Shown here: positions 1 through 6,489 of the stretch, piece after piece
Layout of the letters: each line of letters begins with the position of its first letter
Position numbering within the stretch: position 1 is the stretch's first letter
Source of the DNA: an uncultured Lachnospiraceae bacterium
GTDB lineage: Bacteria > Bacillota > Clostridia > Lachnospirales > Lachnospiraceae
Direction: 5' to 3'
Assembly (NCBI GenBank): GCA_910579645.1
Contig: CAJTVK010000135.1
Span: 1-11,169, forward strand
Length of the DNA: 11,169 nt
Translations under genes and position numbers: made by a program
Notes under the pieces: generated by a model
Database searches by the model: none
Told to the model about the DNA's origin: nothing
Seen by the model: only the letters and a program-made list of their open reading frames with translations

Positions 1-87
1 CGCCTTGCCCTGACACAAAAATCAGGCACTGAAATTCACCGTTATTTCCGCAATGATGTACTAGACTATCACGCTATGCCGTTATAA
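1..87 (+). CDS. C-terminal end of an unidentified protein (partial, starts before window)
   Basis: Frame 1 is open from the first base to a TAA at 85-87 and gives 28 residues, including EIHRYFRNDVLDYHAMPL. The other two forward frames stop early (for example a TGA at 11-13), so this is the only forward frame that can be the tail of a gene entering from the left. I do not recognise the family from so short a piece. It could also be a chance open frame. No clear intrinsic terminator follows it; only a short TCCAT/ATGGA hairpin without a U-tract lies near 101-113. Confidence 0.4.
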   Translation, partial: RLALTQKSGTEIHRYFRNDVLDYHAMPL

Positions 88-122
88 TCAATAAAAAAAT
101 CCATGAAATGGAGAATAGAGAA

Positions 123-205
123 ATGGAAAAAATGCCTGCTGAAATTGTGTTAGTTGGAGGCGCGGAGACAGCATGAATAAATCAAATGCTTTCGTGGGAA
201 AATAA
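123..205 (+). other. Two tiny overlapping reading frames in the leader of the next gene
   Basis: An ATG at 123 with GGAG upstream opens a 17-codon frame (MEKMPAEIVLVGGAETA) ending in TGA at 174-176. That stop overlaps an ATG at 173 (ATGA), which is preceded by GGAGGCGCGGAG and opens a 10-codon frame (MNKSNAFVGK) ending at 203-205. The arrangement resembles translationally coupled leader peptides. The second frame lies inside the left arm and loop of the hairpin at 172-222, so ribosomes on it would disturb that structure. The frames are short enough to be chance. Confidence 0.2.
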
Positions 206-222
206 GCATTATTTTATTCATG
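172..222 (+). promoter_or_regulatory. Long leader hairpin ending at the Shine-Dalgarno of the tocopherol cyclase-like gene
   Basis: CATGAATAAAT...AATGCTT (172-191) and AAGCATT...ATTCATG (204-222) are almost exact reverse complements, broken only by a small internal mismatch, with a 12-base loop at 192-203. The right arm ends on the first G of the GGAG at 222-225 that serves the ATG at 233. This could be an RNA structure affecting translation or mRNA stability, or a DNA palindrome bound by a dimeric regulator. It has no U-tract, so it is not a standard terminator. Confidence 0.5.
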
Positions 223-232
223 GAGAAAGCAT

Positions 233-1078
233 ATGCATCATTCCTTTTATGGCTGGTATTTGAAATGCCAGTCCCAAACACAGACTTTGGCGGTAATACC
301 TGCCATTCACAACAGAGGAAATAAGCGTACCTGTTCCATTCAGGTCATCACGGACAATGATGCCTGGACAGTTCTGTTTCCGGGGGATGTATTTCAACGG
401 ACAAAACGGAATATTTTTATTGGAGAAAACCGGTTCGGCGAAAAAGGCGTACATTTGGCAATACACACACGGCAGGTAACTATTAAAGGAAATTTGGAAT
501 TTGGACCGCTTTTACCAATAAAATACGATATTATGGGGCCGTTTGCGCTAGTGCCGTTTATGGAATGCCGTCACAGTGTGTGGAGTATGCGGCATGCGGT
601 CAGGGGAAAAGTGTGCATCAATGGGCAAAAATATTTTTTCCGGAATGCCTGCGGATATTGGGAAGGAGACAGTGGACGGTCATTTCCCAAAGAGTATATA
701 TGGACACAGTGCTTTTTTGCGGATGGGGCTTTGATGCTGTCAGTGGCGGATATTCCCATGGCAGGGATTCGCTTCACCGGTGTTATAGGCATCGTGCTGT
801 GGAAGGGAAAAGAGTATAGGATAGCGACTTATCTTGGGGCAAGAGTTGTTAAAATCCATAATAATATGGTCCGGGTGATACAGGGCGGCCTGAAATTGGA
901 TGTCCGTCTGTTGGAAACATCAGGACACCCACTTAAGGCACCGTCGAAGGGAGACATGGTAAGGACGATTCATGAAAGTGCATCCTGCCGTGCTTTCTAC
1001 CGGTTTTGCAAAGAAGGCTGTACCATGTTTGCTTTTGAAACGGACAGGGCTTCGTTTGAATTTGAATACTTTTCCTGA
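233..1078 (+). CDS. Tocopherol cyclase-family protein
   Basis: This is a 281-residue protein of the tocopherol cyclase-like family (plant VTE1 relatives). Plant and cyanobacterial members close the chromanol ring of tocopherol. Homologues in Firmicutes are uncharacterised and probably act on another lipid or isoprenoid-like substrate. Seen in the sequence: an N-terminal GWYLK segment (residues 7-11) and, at 141-160, the family hallmark GYWEGDSGRSFPKEYIWTQC, matching the YWE...G.SFP...W.QC pattern of VTE1. The C-terminus FEFEYF fits a complete protein. There is no signal peptide or clear membrane helix. The ATG at 233 is supported by GGAG at 222-225 with seven bases of spacing. The gene appears monocistronic, with an unusual hairpin in its leader. 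The family call is fairly secure, but the substrate is unknown, and anaerobic Clostridia are not known to make tocopherol. Confidence 0.75.
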   Translation: MHHSFYGWYLKCQSQTQTLAVIPAIHNRGNKRTCSIQVITDNDAWTVLFPGDVFQRTKRNIFIGENRFGEKGVHLAIHTRQVTIKGNLEFGPLLPIKYDIMGPFALVPFMECRHSVWSMRHAVRGKVCINGQKYFFRNACGYWEGDSGRSFPKEYIWTQCFFADGALMLSVADIPMAGIRFTGVIGIVLWKGKEYRIATYLGARVVKIHNNMVRVIQGGLKLDVRLLETSGHPLKAPSKGDMVRTIHESASCRAFYRFCKEGCTMFAFETDRASFEFEYFS

Positions 1079-1157
1079 GGCCAAGTTCCCGGGAAGTGTG
1101 CGGATAATCCACAATTGAGGTAATCCGCAATCTTCGCGGCAGGACGGTGATTTGCCA

Positions 1158-1186
1158 TTGACAGGCGGGGATATTCATGCTATCCT
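1158..1186 (+). promoter_or_regulatory. Sigma-A promoter of the NiCo riboswitch-CDF transcript
   Basis: TTGACA (1158-1163) is a perfect -35 box. After exactly 17 bases comes TATCCT (1181-1186), a 4-of-6 match to the -10 box. Transcription would begin near 1193, about 30 bases upstream of the riboswitch aptamer, which suits a riboswitch-controlled transcript. Confidence 0.75.
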
Positions 1187-1221
1187 AAATTTACTCTTTG
1201 CACTGTATACAGGTTTACAGT

Positions 1222-1304
1222 ACAAACTGAACAGGCCGTGACGAACGTCATGGAGTCGGGTCACTAAAGTGGCAGTGGAAGATTCATCCACGGGACAGTA
1301 GTTG
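1222..1304 (+). ncRNA. NiCo riboswitch (nickel/cobalt-sensing aptamer)
   Basis: The conserved core of the NiCo (czcD) riboswitch class is visible: AACTGAACAGGC (1225-1236), GAGTCGGG (1253-1260), GGCAGTGG (1271-1278) and CCACGGGACAG (1288-1298). The helices form as expected. P1 pairs CAA-ACTG (1223-1229) with CAGT...TTG (1296-1304). P2 pairs CCGTGAC with GTCATGG around a GAAC loop. P3 is TCAC/GTGG (1261-1272). P4 is GTGGA/TCCAC (1275-1279 with 1287-1291). In the known class, Co or Ni ions bind at the four-way junction and turn on exporter expression. The position ahead of a cation diffusion facilitator matches the known gene association. Recognition is from memory of the consensus, not a covariance-model hit. 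Confidence 0.87.
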
Positions 1305-1329
1305 CTAATACTGTTCGTGGGTGTTTTTT
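1285..1329 (+). terminator. Riboswitch expression platform: intrinsic terminator
   Basis: CATCCACG (1285-1292) pairs with CGTGGGTG (1316-1323) with one wobble, and ACAGTA (1295-1300) pairs with TACTGT (1309-1314). The loop is 1301-1308 and six Ts follow at 1324-1329. The left arm is made of the P4 and P1 3' strands of the aptamer, so aptamer and terminator cannot form together. The predicted logic is an ON switch: metal binding stabilises the aptamer, blocks the terminator and permits transcription of the exporter. Confidence 0.8.
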
Positions 1330-1414
1330 AATGCTTTTTTATAAGGGTACTCTTCTAAAATCCCAACATATATTGGTGCCATAGAGCTATCTTACATTTT
1401 GGAGGTAACTTAAT

Positions 1415-2341
1415 ATGAAGGAAGACAGGATTATGAAAAAGGGAAATGATGATTATGCGGGTGATTTCCAGAGAATCGCAGACAAGGTGAGTGCCACGAG
1501 CATTATTGGCAATATGGTACTGTTCGGATTTAAGCTGATAGCGGGCATCGCGGCACATTCCAACGCGATGATCAGCGACGCGGTTCATTCTGCATCGGAT
1601 GTATTCAGCACGGTAGTGGTAATGATTGGAATCAGGCTTGCCTTAAAGAAGGCGGATAAAGAACATCCCTATGGGCATGAACGTCTGGAATGCGTGGCAG
1701 CTATTATATTGGCCATGGTTCTTTTTATGACAGGGCTTGGCATTGGGATGGAAGCATTGAAAAACATCCTGTCCGGCAGCTATAATGACCTGCAGGCACC
1801 GGGGGCTTTAGCGCTGGCTGCGGCAGTAGTATCCATTATGGCCAAAGAGGCGATGTTTTGGTATACAAAAATTTATGCAGCAAGAATTGATTCCAGCGCT
1901 TTGCTGGCAGATGCATGGCATCACCGTTCAGACGCATTTTCTTCCGTAGGGGCATTGATAGGAATTGTGGGAGCAAGGCAAGGCTTTCCGGTTATGGACT
2001 CCGTTGCCAGTCTGGTGATATTTGTGTTTATCATAAAGGCTGCATATGATATCTTCAAGGATGCCATTGACAAAATGGTGGACCATTCCTGTGACGAGGA
2101 AACAGAAAGACAGATTTACGAATGTGTCATGAAGAACAGGGAAGTGATGGGCATAGATTCCCTTCATACACGCATTTTCGGCAATAGAATGTATGTGGAC
2201 ATAGAGGTTGCGGTGGACGGTTCTTATACGCTGAAAAGGTCTCATGAGATTGCCGAAGAGGTACATGAGGATATTGAAAGGAATTTTCAGAAGATTAAAC
2301 ATATCATGGTGCATGTGAATCCGGCACAGGCAGACATGTGA
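1415..2341 (+). CDS. Cation diffusion facilitator metal exporter (probable Co/Ni efflux)
   Basis: This 308-residue membrane protein is a cation diffusion facilitator, an antiporter that exports divalent metal ions from the cytoplasm in exchange for protons. The TM2 metal motif SDAVHSASD (residues 54-62) supplies H58 and D62, and the TM5 motif DAWHHRSD (166-173) supplies H169 and D173. This is the HxxxD/HxxxD layout of the transport site in CzcD-like members. Six hydrophobic segments span about 25-220, followed by a cytoplasmic dimerisation domain (about 221-303) ending in IMVHVNP. GGAGGT at 1401-1406 lies eight bases before the ATG at 1415, which decides this start over the internal Met 7. 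The metal-site residues alone would fit zinc, but the NiCo riboswitch directly upstream argues for cobalt or nickel as the physiological substrate. Confidence 0.92.
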   Translation: MKEDRIMKKGNDDYAGDFQRIADKVSATSIIGNMVLFGFKLIAGIAAHSNAMISDAVHSASDVFSTVVVMIGIRLALKKADKEHPYGHERLECVAAIILAMVLFMTGLGIGMEALKNILSGSYNDLQAPGALALAAAVVSIMAKEAMFWYTKIYAARIDSSALLADAWHHRSDAFSSVGALIGIVGARQGFPVMDSVASLVIFVFIIKAAYDIFKDAIDKMVDHSCDEETERQIYECVMKNREVMGIDSLHTRIFGNRMYVDIEVAVDGSYTLKRSHEIAEEVHEDIERNFQKIKHIMVHVNPAQADM

Positions 2342-2385
2342 GGGGGGGCTGCCGTACATAGGGGGTTGGGGATGTCTGATTTTTT
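2331..2385 (+). terminator. Probable terminator overlapping the end of the CDF gene
   Basis: CAGACAT (2331-2337), which overlaps the last codons of the exporter, pairs perfectly with ATGTCTG (2372-2378), and six Ts follow at 2380-2385. The loop is long (34 bases, G-rich), which weakens the call. A second, imperfect hairpin (TGCTG...CAGCA, about 2400-2423) followed by a T-rich stretch may act as a back-up. Confidence 0.5.
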
Positions 2386-2444
2386 ATAAAAATATGGCGT
2401 GCTGAGGCGAATTTTCGGCAGCATGGATTTTATTTTTATATTTA

Positions 2445-2507
2445 TTGACATTTTAAACAGGACTGTAGTAGTCTGTATGAAGAGGACTGCGGCAGTCCTG
2501 TTTAAAA
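2445..2507 (+). promoter_or_regulatory. Perfect 15-bp inverted repeat with nested palindrome beside a TTGACA box
   Basis: TTTTAAACAGGACTG (2451-2465) and CAGTCCTGTTTAAAA (2493-2507) are exact reverse complements with 27 bases between them. Inside, AGGACTG CGG CAGTCCT (2483-2499) is itself a perfect 7-bp palindrome that shares the right arm, so two hairpins compete for CAGTCCT. A perfect -35 box TTGACA (2445-2450) abuts the left arm. The only nearby -10 candidate, TAGTCT at 2469-2474 with 18-base spacing, is weak and would lie inside the repeat. This fits an operator over the promoter of the GNAT gene, or an RNA switch with two alternative folds. Confidence 0.5.
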
Positions 2508-2517
2508 GGAAAATTTT

Positions 2518-2560
2518 TCGGCTCCGAATAAAGCCATGGATTATGTTCCTGCGGAGCCGA
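2518..2560 (+). promoter_or_regulatory. Leader hairpin just upstream of the GNAT ribosome binding site
   Basis: TCGGCTCCG (2518-2526) and CGGAGCCGA (2552-2560) form a perfect 9-bp GC-rich stem around a 25-base loop. It ends six bases before the GGGGG Shine-Dalgarno (2567-2571). No U-tract follows, so it is more likely a leader RNA structure than a terminator. Confidence 0.45.
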
Positions 2561-2578
2561 TAGATAGGGGGATTTCGT

Positions 2579-3175
2579 ATGAATCAGAGCGTTCAGATCA
2601 GTAAAGCTGCGGAAGGCGATTTGGACTGTATTGAGAAGCTGTACGAAGACATATGCGATTATCTTGGGACACACAAGAACTATCCGGGGTGGAAAAAAAG
2701 CATTTATCCGGTGCGGAGCGATGCGGCAAAAGGAATTATGGCTGATGCGCTGTATGTTGCCCGGATTGGGAAAAGAATCGTAGGAACGATGATTTTGGTA
2801 CATGAGCCGGAAGCGGGGTATTGCAACGGAAAATGGCTGACCGAAGATGATTATGAACATATTTATGTAATCCATACGCTTGCCGTCCACCCGGATTTCC
2901 AAAAGTGCGGCATAGGAACGGAGCTGCTGATGTTTGCGGAACAGGCGGCACGGGAAGAACAGTGCATAAGCCTTCGGCTGGATGTGGTAAAAGATAATAT
3001 CCCCGCGGAGCGGCTTTATCAGAAATGCGGATATCAGCTGATAGGGACGGTAAGCTTGGGATATGAAGCATATGGGCTTCCTTGGTATAATCTGTATGAA
3101 AAATTATTGCAGAAGAAAACTGCTGAGAATAAGGTTTCTGACGGAACTGCGGACCTGAGCAGTGTTTCTGATTGA
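2579..3175 (+). CDS. GNAT-family N-acetyltransferase
   Basis: This 198-residue protein has the GCN5-related acetyltransferase fold, which transfers an acetyl group from acetyl-CoA to an amine; the substrate is unknown. Motif A, VIHTLAVHPDFQKCGIG (residues 97-113), contains the CoA-pyrophosphate loop QKCGIG, a variant of Q/R-x-x-G-x-G. Motif B is seen as NIPAERLYQKCGY (140-152). The N-terminus (7-25) has the typical I.KA...D...I..L start. After the fold ends near residue 178 there is a polar tail of about 20 residues without family resemblance. GGGGG at 2567-2571 supports the ATG at 2579. The gene seems to be its own transcription unit behind the palindromic leader. The family is clear; resistance, metabolic or protein-modifying roles cannot be told apart. 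Confidence 0.88.
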   Translation: MNQSVQISKAAEGDLDCIEKLYEDICDYLGTHKNYPGWKKSIYPVRSDAAKGIMADALYVARIGKRIVGTMILVHEPEAGYCNGKWLTEDDYEHIYVIHTLAVHPDFQKCGIGTELLMFAEQAAREEQCISLRLDVVKDNIPAERLYQKCGYQLIGTVSLGYEAYGLPWYNLYEKLLQKKTAENKVSDGTADLSSVSD

Positions 3176-3183
3176 TAAAAGAA

Positions 3184-3209
3184 AGAGAAATCCCATGTTG
3201 AGTTTCTCT
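3184..3209 (+). repeat. Small inverted repeat after the GNAT gene
   Basis: AGAGAAA (3184-3190) pairs with TTTCTCT (3203-3209) around a 12-base loop. There is no following T-run, so termination here is doubtful. The rest of the 138-base gap to the next gene shows only a short GGTT/AACC hairpin near 3222-3235 and no convincing promoter. Confidence 0.3.
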
Positions 3210-3313
3210 GACCGATGGGGCGGTTTGACGGAACCATAGTGGGGTACCGCATAGCAGTACATAGACAGATAGGACAGACGGGCGAATAATTCATGCCGGG
3301 CAAGGGGTAAGGA

Positions 3314-5080
3314 ATGGAAGGGATACTGAAATTCAGGCATAATGTAATGAATATAACTACAATCAGCGGTTTTGAAAATATTAAAGGGGGAATCAACGGC
3401 CGCTGCAAGGATGTCTATTTTGTAAGGGCATTGGGGACAAACAGTGCCTATGAGAAGGAGATAGGGGAACTGGACCGTGCTTTGGGCGGGCTGACGGAGA
3501 CGGGGCGAGGTTACTACTGCCGGCTGAACGGGCTGCCGAAGCTTCAGAACATAGAGGACTCGTCTTTTTACTCCGATTGTTACATGCAATGGACAAAGGG
3601 CGGCAGGCAGCGTGCAGACACACGGGTCACTGCGGGCAACGACTTACTGGCGGGTATGCTTGGAAATGCCTGTGCTGCCGTGGAAAGGCTGTGCATGCAG
3701 GGAAAACAGCAGATGACGGAGTCCATGTGTAAAAATATGACAGTGAAAATGCTTTTCTGGTATGATTCGGTTTTCCGTAAGGAAGAGTTTCTATGGGATG
3801 AGAGAAAAGTATTGAAAATCGTTGCGGCCAATATAGAGAAGAGGCAGGAATATCTGTTCTTTTATCTGCTGACCCTGATGGGGTGTGATATTCTTTTGCT
3901 GCAGAGCAGGAAGGATATCGGGGAGGAAGAAGAAAGGCTCGGGCTTTCTGCAAAGTTTGTGCTGGGAGATTACTCGGACACTGCCATACCGGAATATACG
4001 GGAAAGAGCAGCCAAGCTGATATGCCGGGAGAAACAGGCAGAGGAAGGGAAGTTCAGGCCTCTTTGCCAGACGGACAAGGCGGCAATATCCGGGTCAAAA
4101 TCCCGCCGCGGAGAGAAGAAGAAACCAAGCCCGGCAAGACGATGCCTCCGCGAGCCGCAGGAGAGGAACCGAAGGGCAAAGTCACAGTCCCGCCGCGGGC
4201 TGCAGAAGGGGAAATAAAAGCCAAAGCCACAGTTCCGCCGCGGATCGCAGGAGGGGAAACGAAAGCCAAAGTTACGATTCCGCCGCGGACTGCAGGAGGG
4301 GAAACGAAAGCCAAAGTCACAGTCCCGCCGCGGGCTGCAGAAGGGGAAACGAAAGCCAAAGTTACGATTCCGCCGCGGAGAGCAGGAGAAAGAAACGATT
4401 CAAAGGCATCGGCTCTGCCGGGGGTGCCGAAAGCAGAAATCCCGTCCGTATCGGTGCTTCCGTCAGGAGCAGGCAGTGTGCCGAGGCCGGGAATACAGGC
4501 AGGCAATGCGGAAAAAAGCTTTGAGGAATTGGCCCGGCTGGCCTCTTCCGTAGTAATGATTGCCATTCATAATGAAAAAGGAGAAGTCATAGGGACAGGC
4601 TCCGGCATTATGGTAGGCAGGGACGGATACATCCTTACCAATGACCATGTGGCCAGCGGCGGCAAGTATTATTCGGTCAGGATAGAAGACGACGAGAAAG
4701 CTTACACCACCGATGAGGTGATTAAATATAATTATGTGCTGGATCTGGCAGTTATCCGGATAGACAGAAAATTAATTCCGTTACCCATTTATCACGGGCA
4801 GAAAAAACTAGTCAGAGGACAGAAGGTAGTGGCAATAGGAAGCCCGCTGGGATTATTCAACTCCGTATCGGACGGCATCATTTCAGGATTCCGCAAAATA
4901 GACAATGTGGATATGATTCAGTTCACGGCTCCCACCTCCCACGGCAGTTCCGGCGGGGCAGTGCTGAACATGCAGGGGGAGGTAATCGGAATAAGCACGG
5001 CAGGGTTCGATTCCGGCCAAAACATTAATCTGGCCATGGGATATGAGTGCATTAACACGTTTATACGGGGATTTACATAA
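3314..5080 (+). CDS. YceG-like N-terminal region fused by a PPR-repeat linker to a trypsin-fold (HtrA-like) serine protease
   Basis: This is a 588-residue protein with no signal peptide or membrane helix, so it is probably cytoplasmic. Residues about 140-202 (NMTVKMLFWYDSVF, then EYLFFYLLTLMGCDILLLQ) look like the C-terminal part of YceG_bac, a family found in tellurite/Ter stress clusters. Residues 1-139 are less recognisable. Residues 260-357 form a basic, proline-rich linker with seven [IVM]PPR motifs. Residues 400-588 are a trypsin-like domain: GTGSGIMV (427-434), H445 in TNDHV, D477 in YVLDLAVI and S546 in GSSGGAV complete the triad. The AIGSPLG (507-513) and NLAMGY segments are typical of HtrA/Deg proteins. 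No PDZ domain follows. AGGGG at 3303-3307 supports the start; Met 12 is an alternative. The adjacent PIN nuclease gene suggests the two proteins work together. The protease call is firm and the YceG link moderate. Confidence 0.85.
   Translation: MEGILKFRHNVMNITTISGFENIKGGINGRCKDVYFVRALGTNSAYEKEIGELDRALGGLTETGRGYYCRLNGLPKLQNIEDSSFYSDCYMQWTKGGRQRADTRVTAGNDLLAGMLGNACAAVERLCMQGKQQMTESMCKNMTVKMLFWYDSVFRKEEFLWDERKVLKIVAANIEKRQEYLFFYLLTLMGCDILLLQSRKDIGEEEERLGLSAKFVLGDYSDTAIPEYTGKSSQADMPGETGRGREVQASLPDGQGGNIRVKIPPRREEETKPGKTMPPRAAGEEPKGKVTVPPRAAEGEIKAKATVPPRIAGGETKAKVTIPPRTAGGETKAKVTVPPRAAEGETKAKVTIPPRRAGERNDSKASALPGVPKAEIPSVSVLPSGAGSVPRPGIQAGNAEKSFEELARLASSVVMIAIHNEKGEVIGTGSGIMVGRDGYILTNDHVASGGKYYSVRIEDDEKAYTTDEVIKYNYVLDLAVIRIDRKLIPLPIYHGQKKLVRGQKVVAIGSPLGLFNSVSDGIISGFRKIDNVDMIQFTAPTSHGSSGGAVLNMQGEVIGISTAGFDSGQNINLAMGYECINTFIRGFT
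4091..4384 (+). repeat. Tandem 45-bp coding repeat in the protease linker
   Basis: Seven [IVM]PPR motifs begin at residues 263, 277, 292, 307, 322, 337 and 352, a spacing of 14 once and then 15 five times. The central units read roughly KAKVT[VI]PPR.A.GET. At DNA level the central 45-base units are nearly identical, for example the runs around CCGCCGCGG at about 4279, 4324 and 4369. This indicates recent tandem duplication and likely length variation between strains. Confidence 0.85.
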
Positions 5081-5162
5081 AAACCAAAGCCATACAGCGG
5101 CAGAAAACGGACACCGATACACCGCTGCACATCAGAACATGTAAAAAGGGGGCAGAATTGCC

Positions 5163-6470
5163 ATGGATTTAAACAACTACCGCAGTTACATAATGTCCGA
5201 GGAAAAAGAGAAAAGGATGTGGGAGGACGGCATTTTTGCTTTTGACACTTCGGCACTTCTGGCATTTTACTATTTTTCAGAAAATACCAGGAAAGATATT
5301 TTCAGCGAAATCTTTTCCCGGCTGAAAGGAAGACTATGGATACCCGGCCATGTGGAATATGAATTCTTAAAAAACAGGGAAAATACATTAAAGAAACCCA
5401 TTAGTGAAGGATACGATAAAATAAAAACAGATGATTTGGAAAAAATAAAAAGCACCATTTCTTCTTTGTCGGGCCTGATAAAAAATTTAAACCAAAAAGT
5501 TTCCAAACAAGACAAACACCCTTTCATCGACAATAAAATAATCAGTCAGCTAAATGATTTTGCAGAAGAGACAAAAGAAAAATATGATCAGCTAAATACC
5601 GATATCCTGAAAGAATTTGACAAAAGGACACAGGAAATAGAAGCAGCATTAAAGCACGATATGGTTTTGGAACAATTTCAGAATTACTTTACGGCCGGCA
5701 AAGAATACGACTTCGATACCATGATGGAAATTGTGAAAGAAGGAAAAATACGGTATGAAAACTGCATCCCGCCGGGCTATAAAGATGAAACAAAAAAAGG
5801 CATCCAGAAATACGGCGACCTGATTATATGGAAACAAATCATCGACTATGCTAAGAAAACTAACAAACCGATTTTCTTCATTACCGACGACATAACCAAA
5901 GAAGACTCCTGCTATATTAAGAAGCGGAGCAATGAGACAAGAATCATAAGCCCATATGAGGAAATGATTAAGGAAATGTATGACAAAGCACACGCCGAGT
6001 TTTGGATGTATACATTTTCACAATTCCTATACAAAGCAAAAATATTCGGCAACCTACAAATATCCGACCAAATGATGGAAGAAGTCAAAGATTCCGTCAA
6101 AGTGATTCAGAAACTAAAGTTCAATGGAATGTATGTTCATATATCCGATGTAACGGTTGCTAAAATCAAACGGTTTTTCAGCGACGGCAAAGTTGTTTCA
6201 GTATCGGTAGCCATGAAACCGGATGACCAGACACCGGAAGGAAGAAAAGACTTTTTATATGGAGTAAGCCGTTGGCTGGACTATAATTACAAAGCTGCGG
6301 GCTATTATCAAGTGGATAAAAATCATATCTCCTTTTATTCGGAATCTGAATTTGGCAGAGTGGACTATAACGGATATATTGAGGAAGATAAACTTGTATT
6401 AAACTGGTACAGCCATATAAACGGAAATAGAGGCCAAGGGGATTATTACTTTTATGAAATAAATCAATAA
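5163..6470 (+). CDS. PIN_8-type (PIN-like) nuclease with extra C-terminal domain
   Basis: This 435-residue protein carries a PIN-like domain of the PIN_8/DUF4935 kind, a metal-dependent ribonuclease fold seen mostly in accessory and defence loci. Acidic residues at expected positions are D28 in FAFDTSALL, E65 and E67 in WIPGHVEYEFLKNR, D219 in KYGDLIIWKQI and D242/D243 in FFITDDITKED. A helical, charged insert (about 80-200) splits the fold, as is usual in this family. The PIN part ends near residue 290 in a helical segment (AHAEFWMYTFSQFL). Residues about 320-435 form a further domain, probably beta-rich, that I do not recognise. GGGGG at 5148-5152 supports the start. The gene follows the protease gene after 82 bases in the same direction and may share its transcript. 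It is visibly richer in A and T than the protease gene, which hints at separate origin or recent acquisition. Confidence 0.82.
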   Translation: MDLNNYRSYIMSEEKEKRMWEDGIFAFDTSALLAFYYFSENTRKDIFSEIFSRLKGRLWIPGHVEYEFLKNRENTLKKPISEGYDKIKTDDLEKIKSTISSLSGLIKNLNQKVSKQDKHPFIDNKIISQLNDFAEETKEKYDQLNTDILKEFDKRTQEIEAALKHDMVLEQFQNYFTAGKEYDFDTMMEIVKEGKIRYENCIPPGYKDETKKGIQKYGDLIIWKQIIDYAKKTNKPIFFITDDITKEDSCYIKKRSNETRIISPYEEMIKEMYDKAHAEFWMYTFSQFLYKAKIFGNLQISDQMMEEVKDSVKVIQKLKFNGMYVHISDVTVAKIKRFFSDGKVVSVSVAMKPDDQTPEGRKDFLYGVSRWLDYNYKAAGYYQVDKNHISFYSESEFGRVDYNGYIEEDKLVLNWYSHINGNRGQGDYYFYEINQ

Positions 6471-6489
6471 AAGAAGCAGTATTTCCCTC

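Noticed and set aside
1099..1129. TGCGGAT/ATCCGCA hairpin after the cyclase-like gene as a terminator
   Set aside because: The stem is only seven pairs with a 17-base loop and no T-run follows.
1928..2359. 143-codon minus-strand frame opposite the CDF gene
   Set aside because: It is antisense to conserved transporter sequence and lacks any start signal or recognisable domain.
4091..4384. Tandem 45-bp repeats considered as a CRISPR-like array
   Set aside because: The units are contiguous, in frame and encode the PPR linker. There are no unique spacers.
4054..4566. 170-codon open frame on the minus strand opposite the protease linker
   Set aside because: It is the shadow of the GC-rich 45-bp repeats on the coding strand. 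Its translation is a repetitive Gly/Ala/Pro string with no start signal or family resemblance.
5095..5127. CAGCGG/CCGCTG hairpin between protease and PIN genes as a terminator
   Set aside because: It is a six-pair stem with a 21-base loop and no T-run. It does not argue against co-transcription of the two genes.
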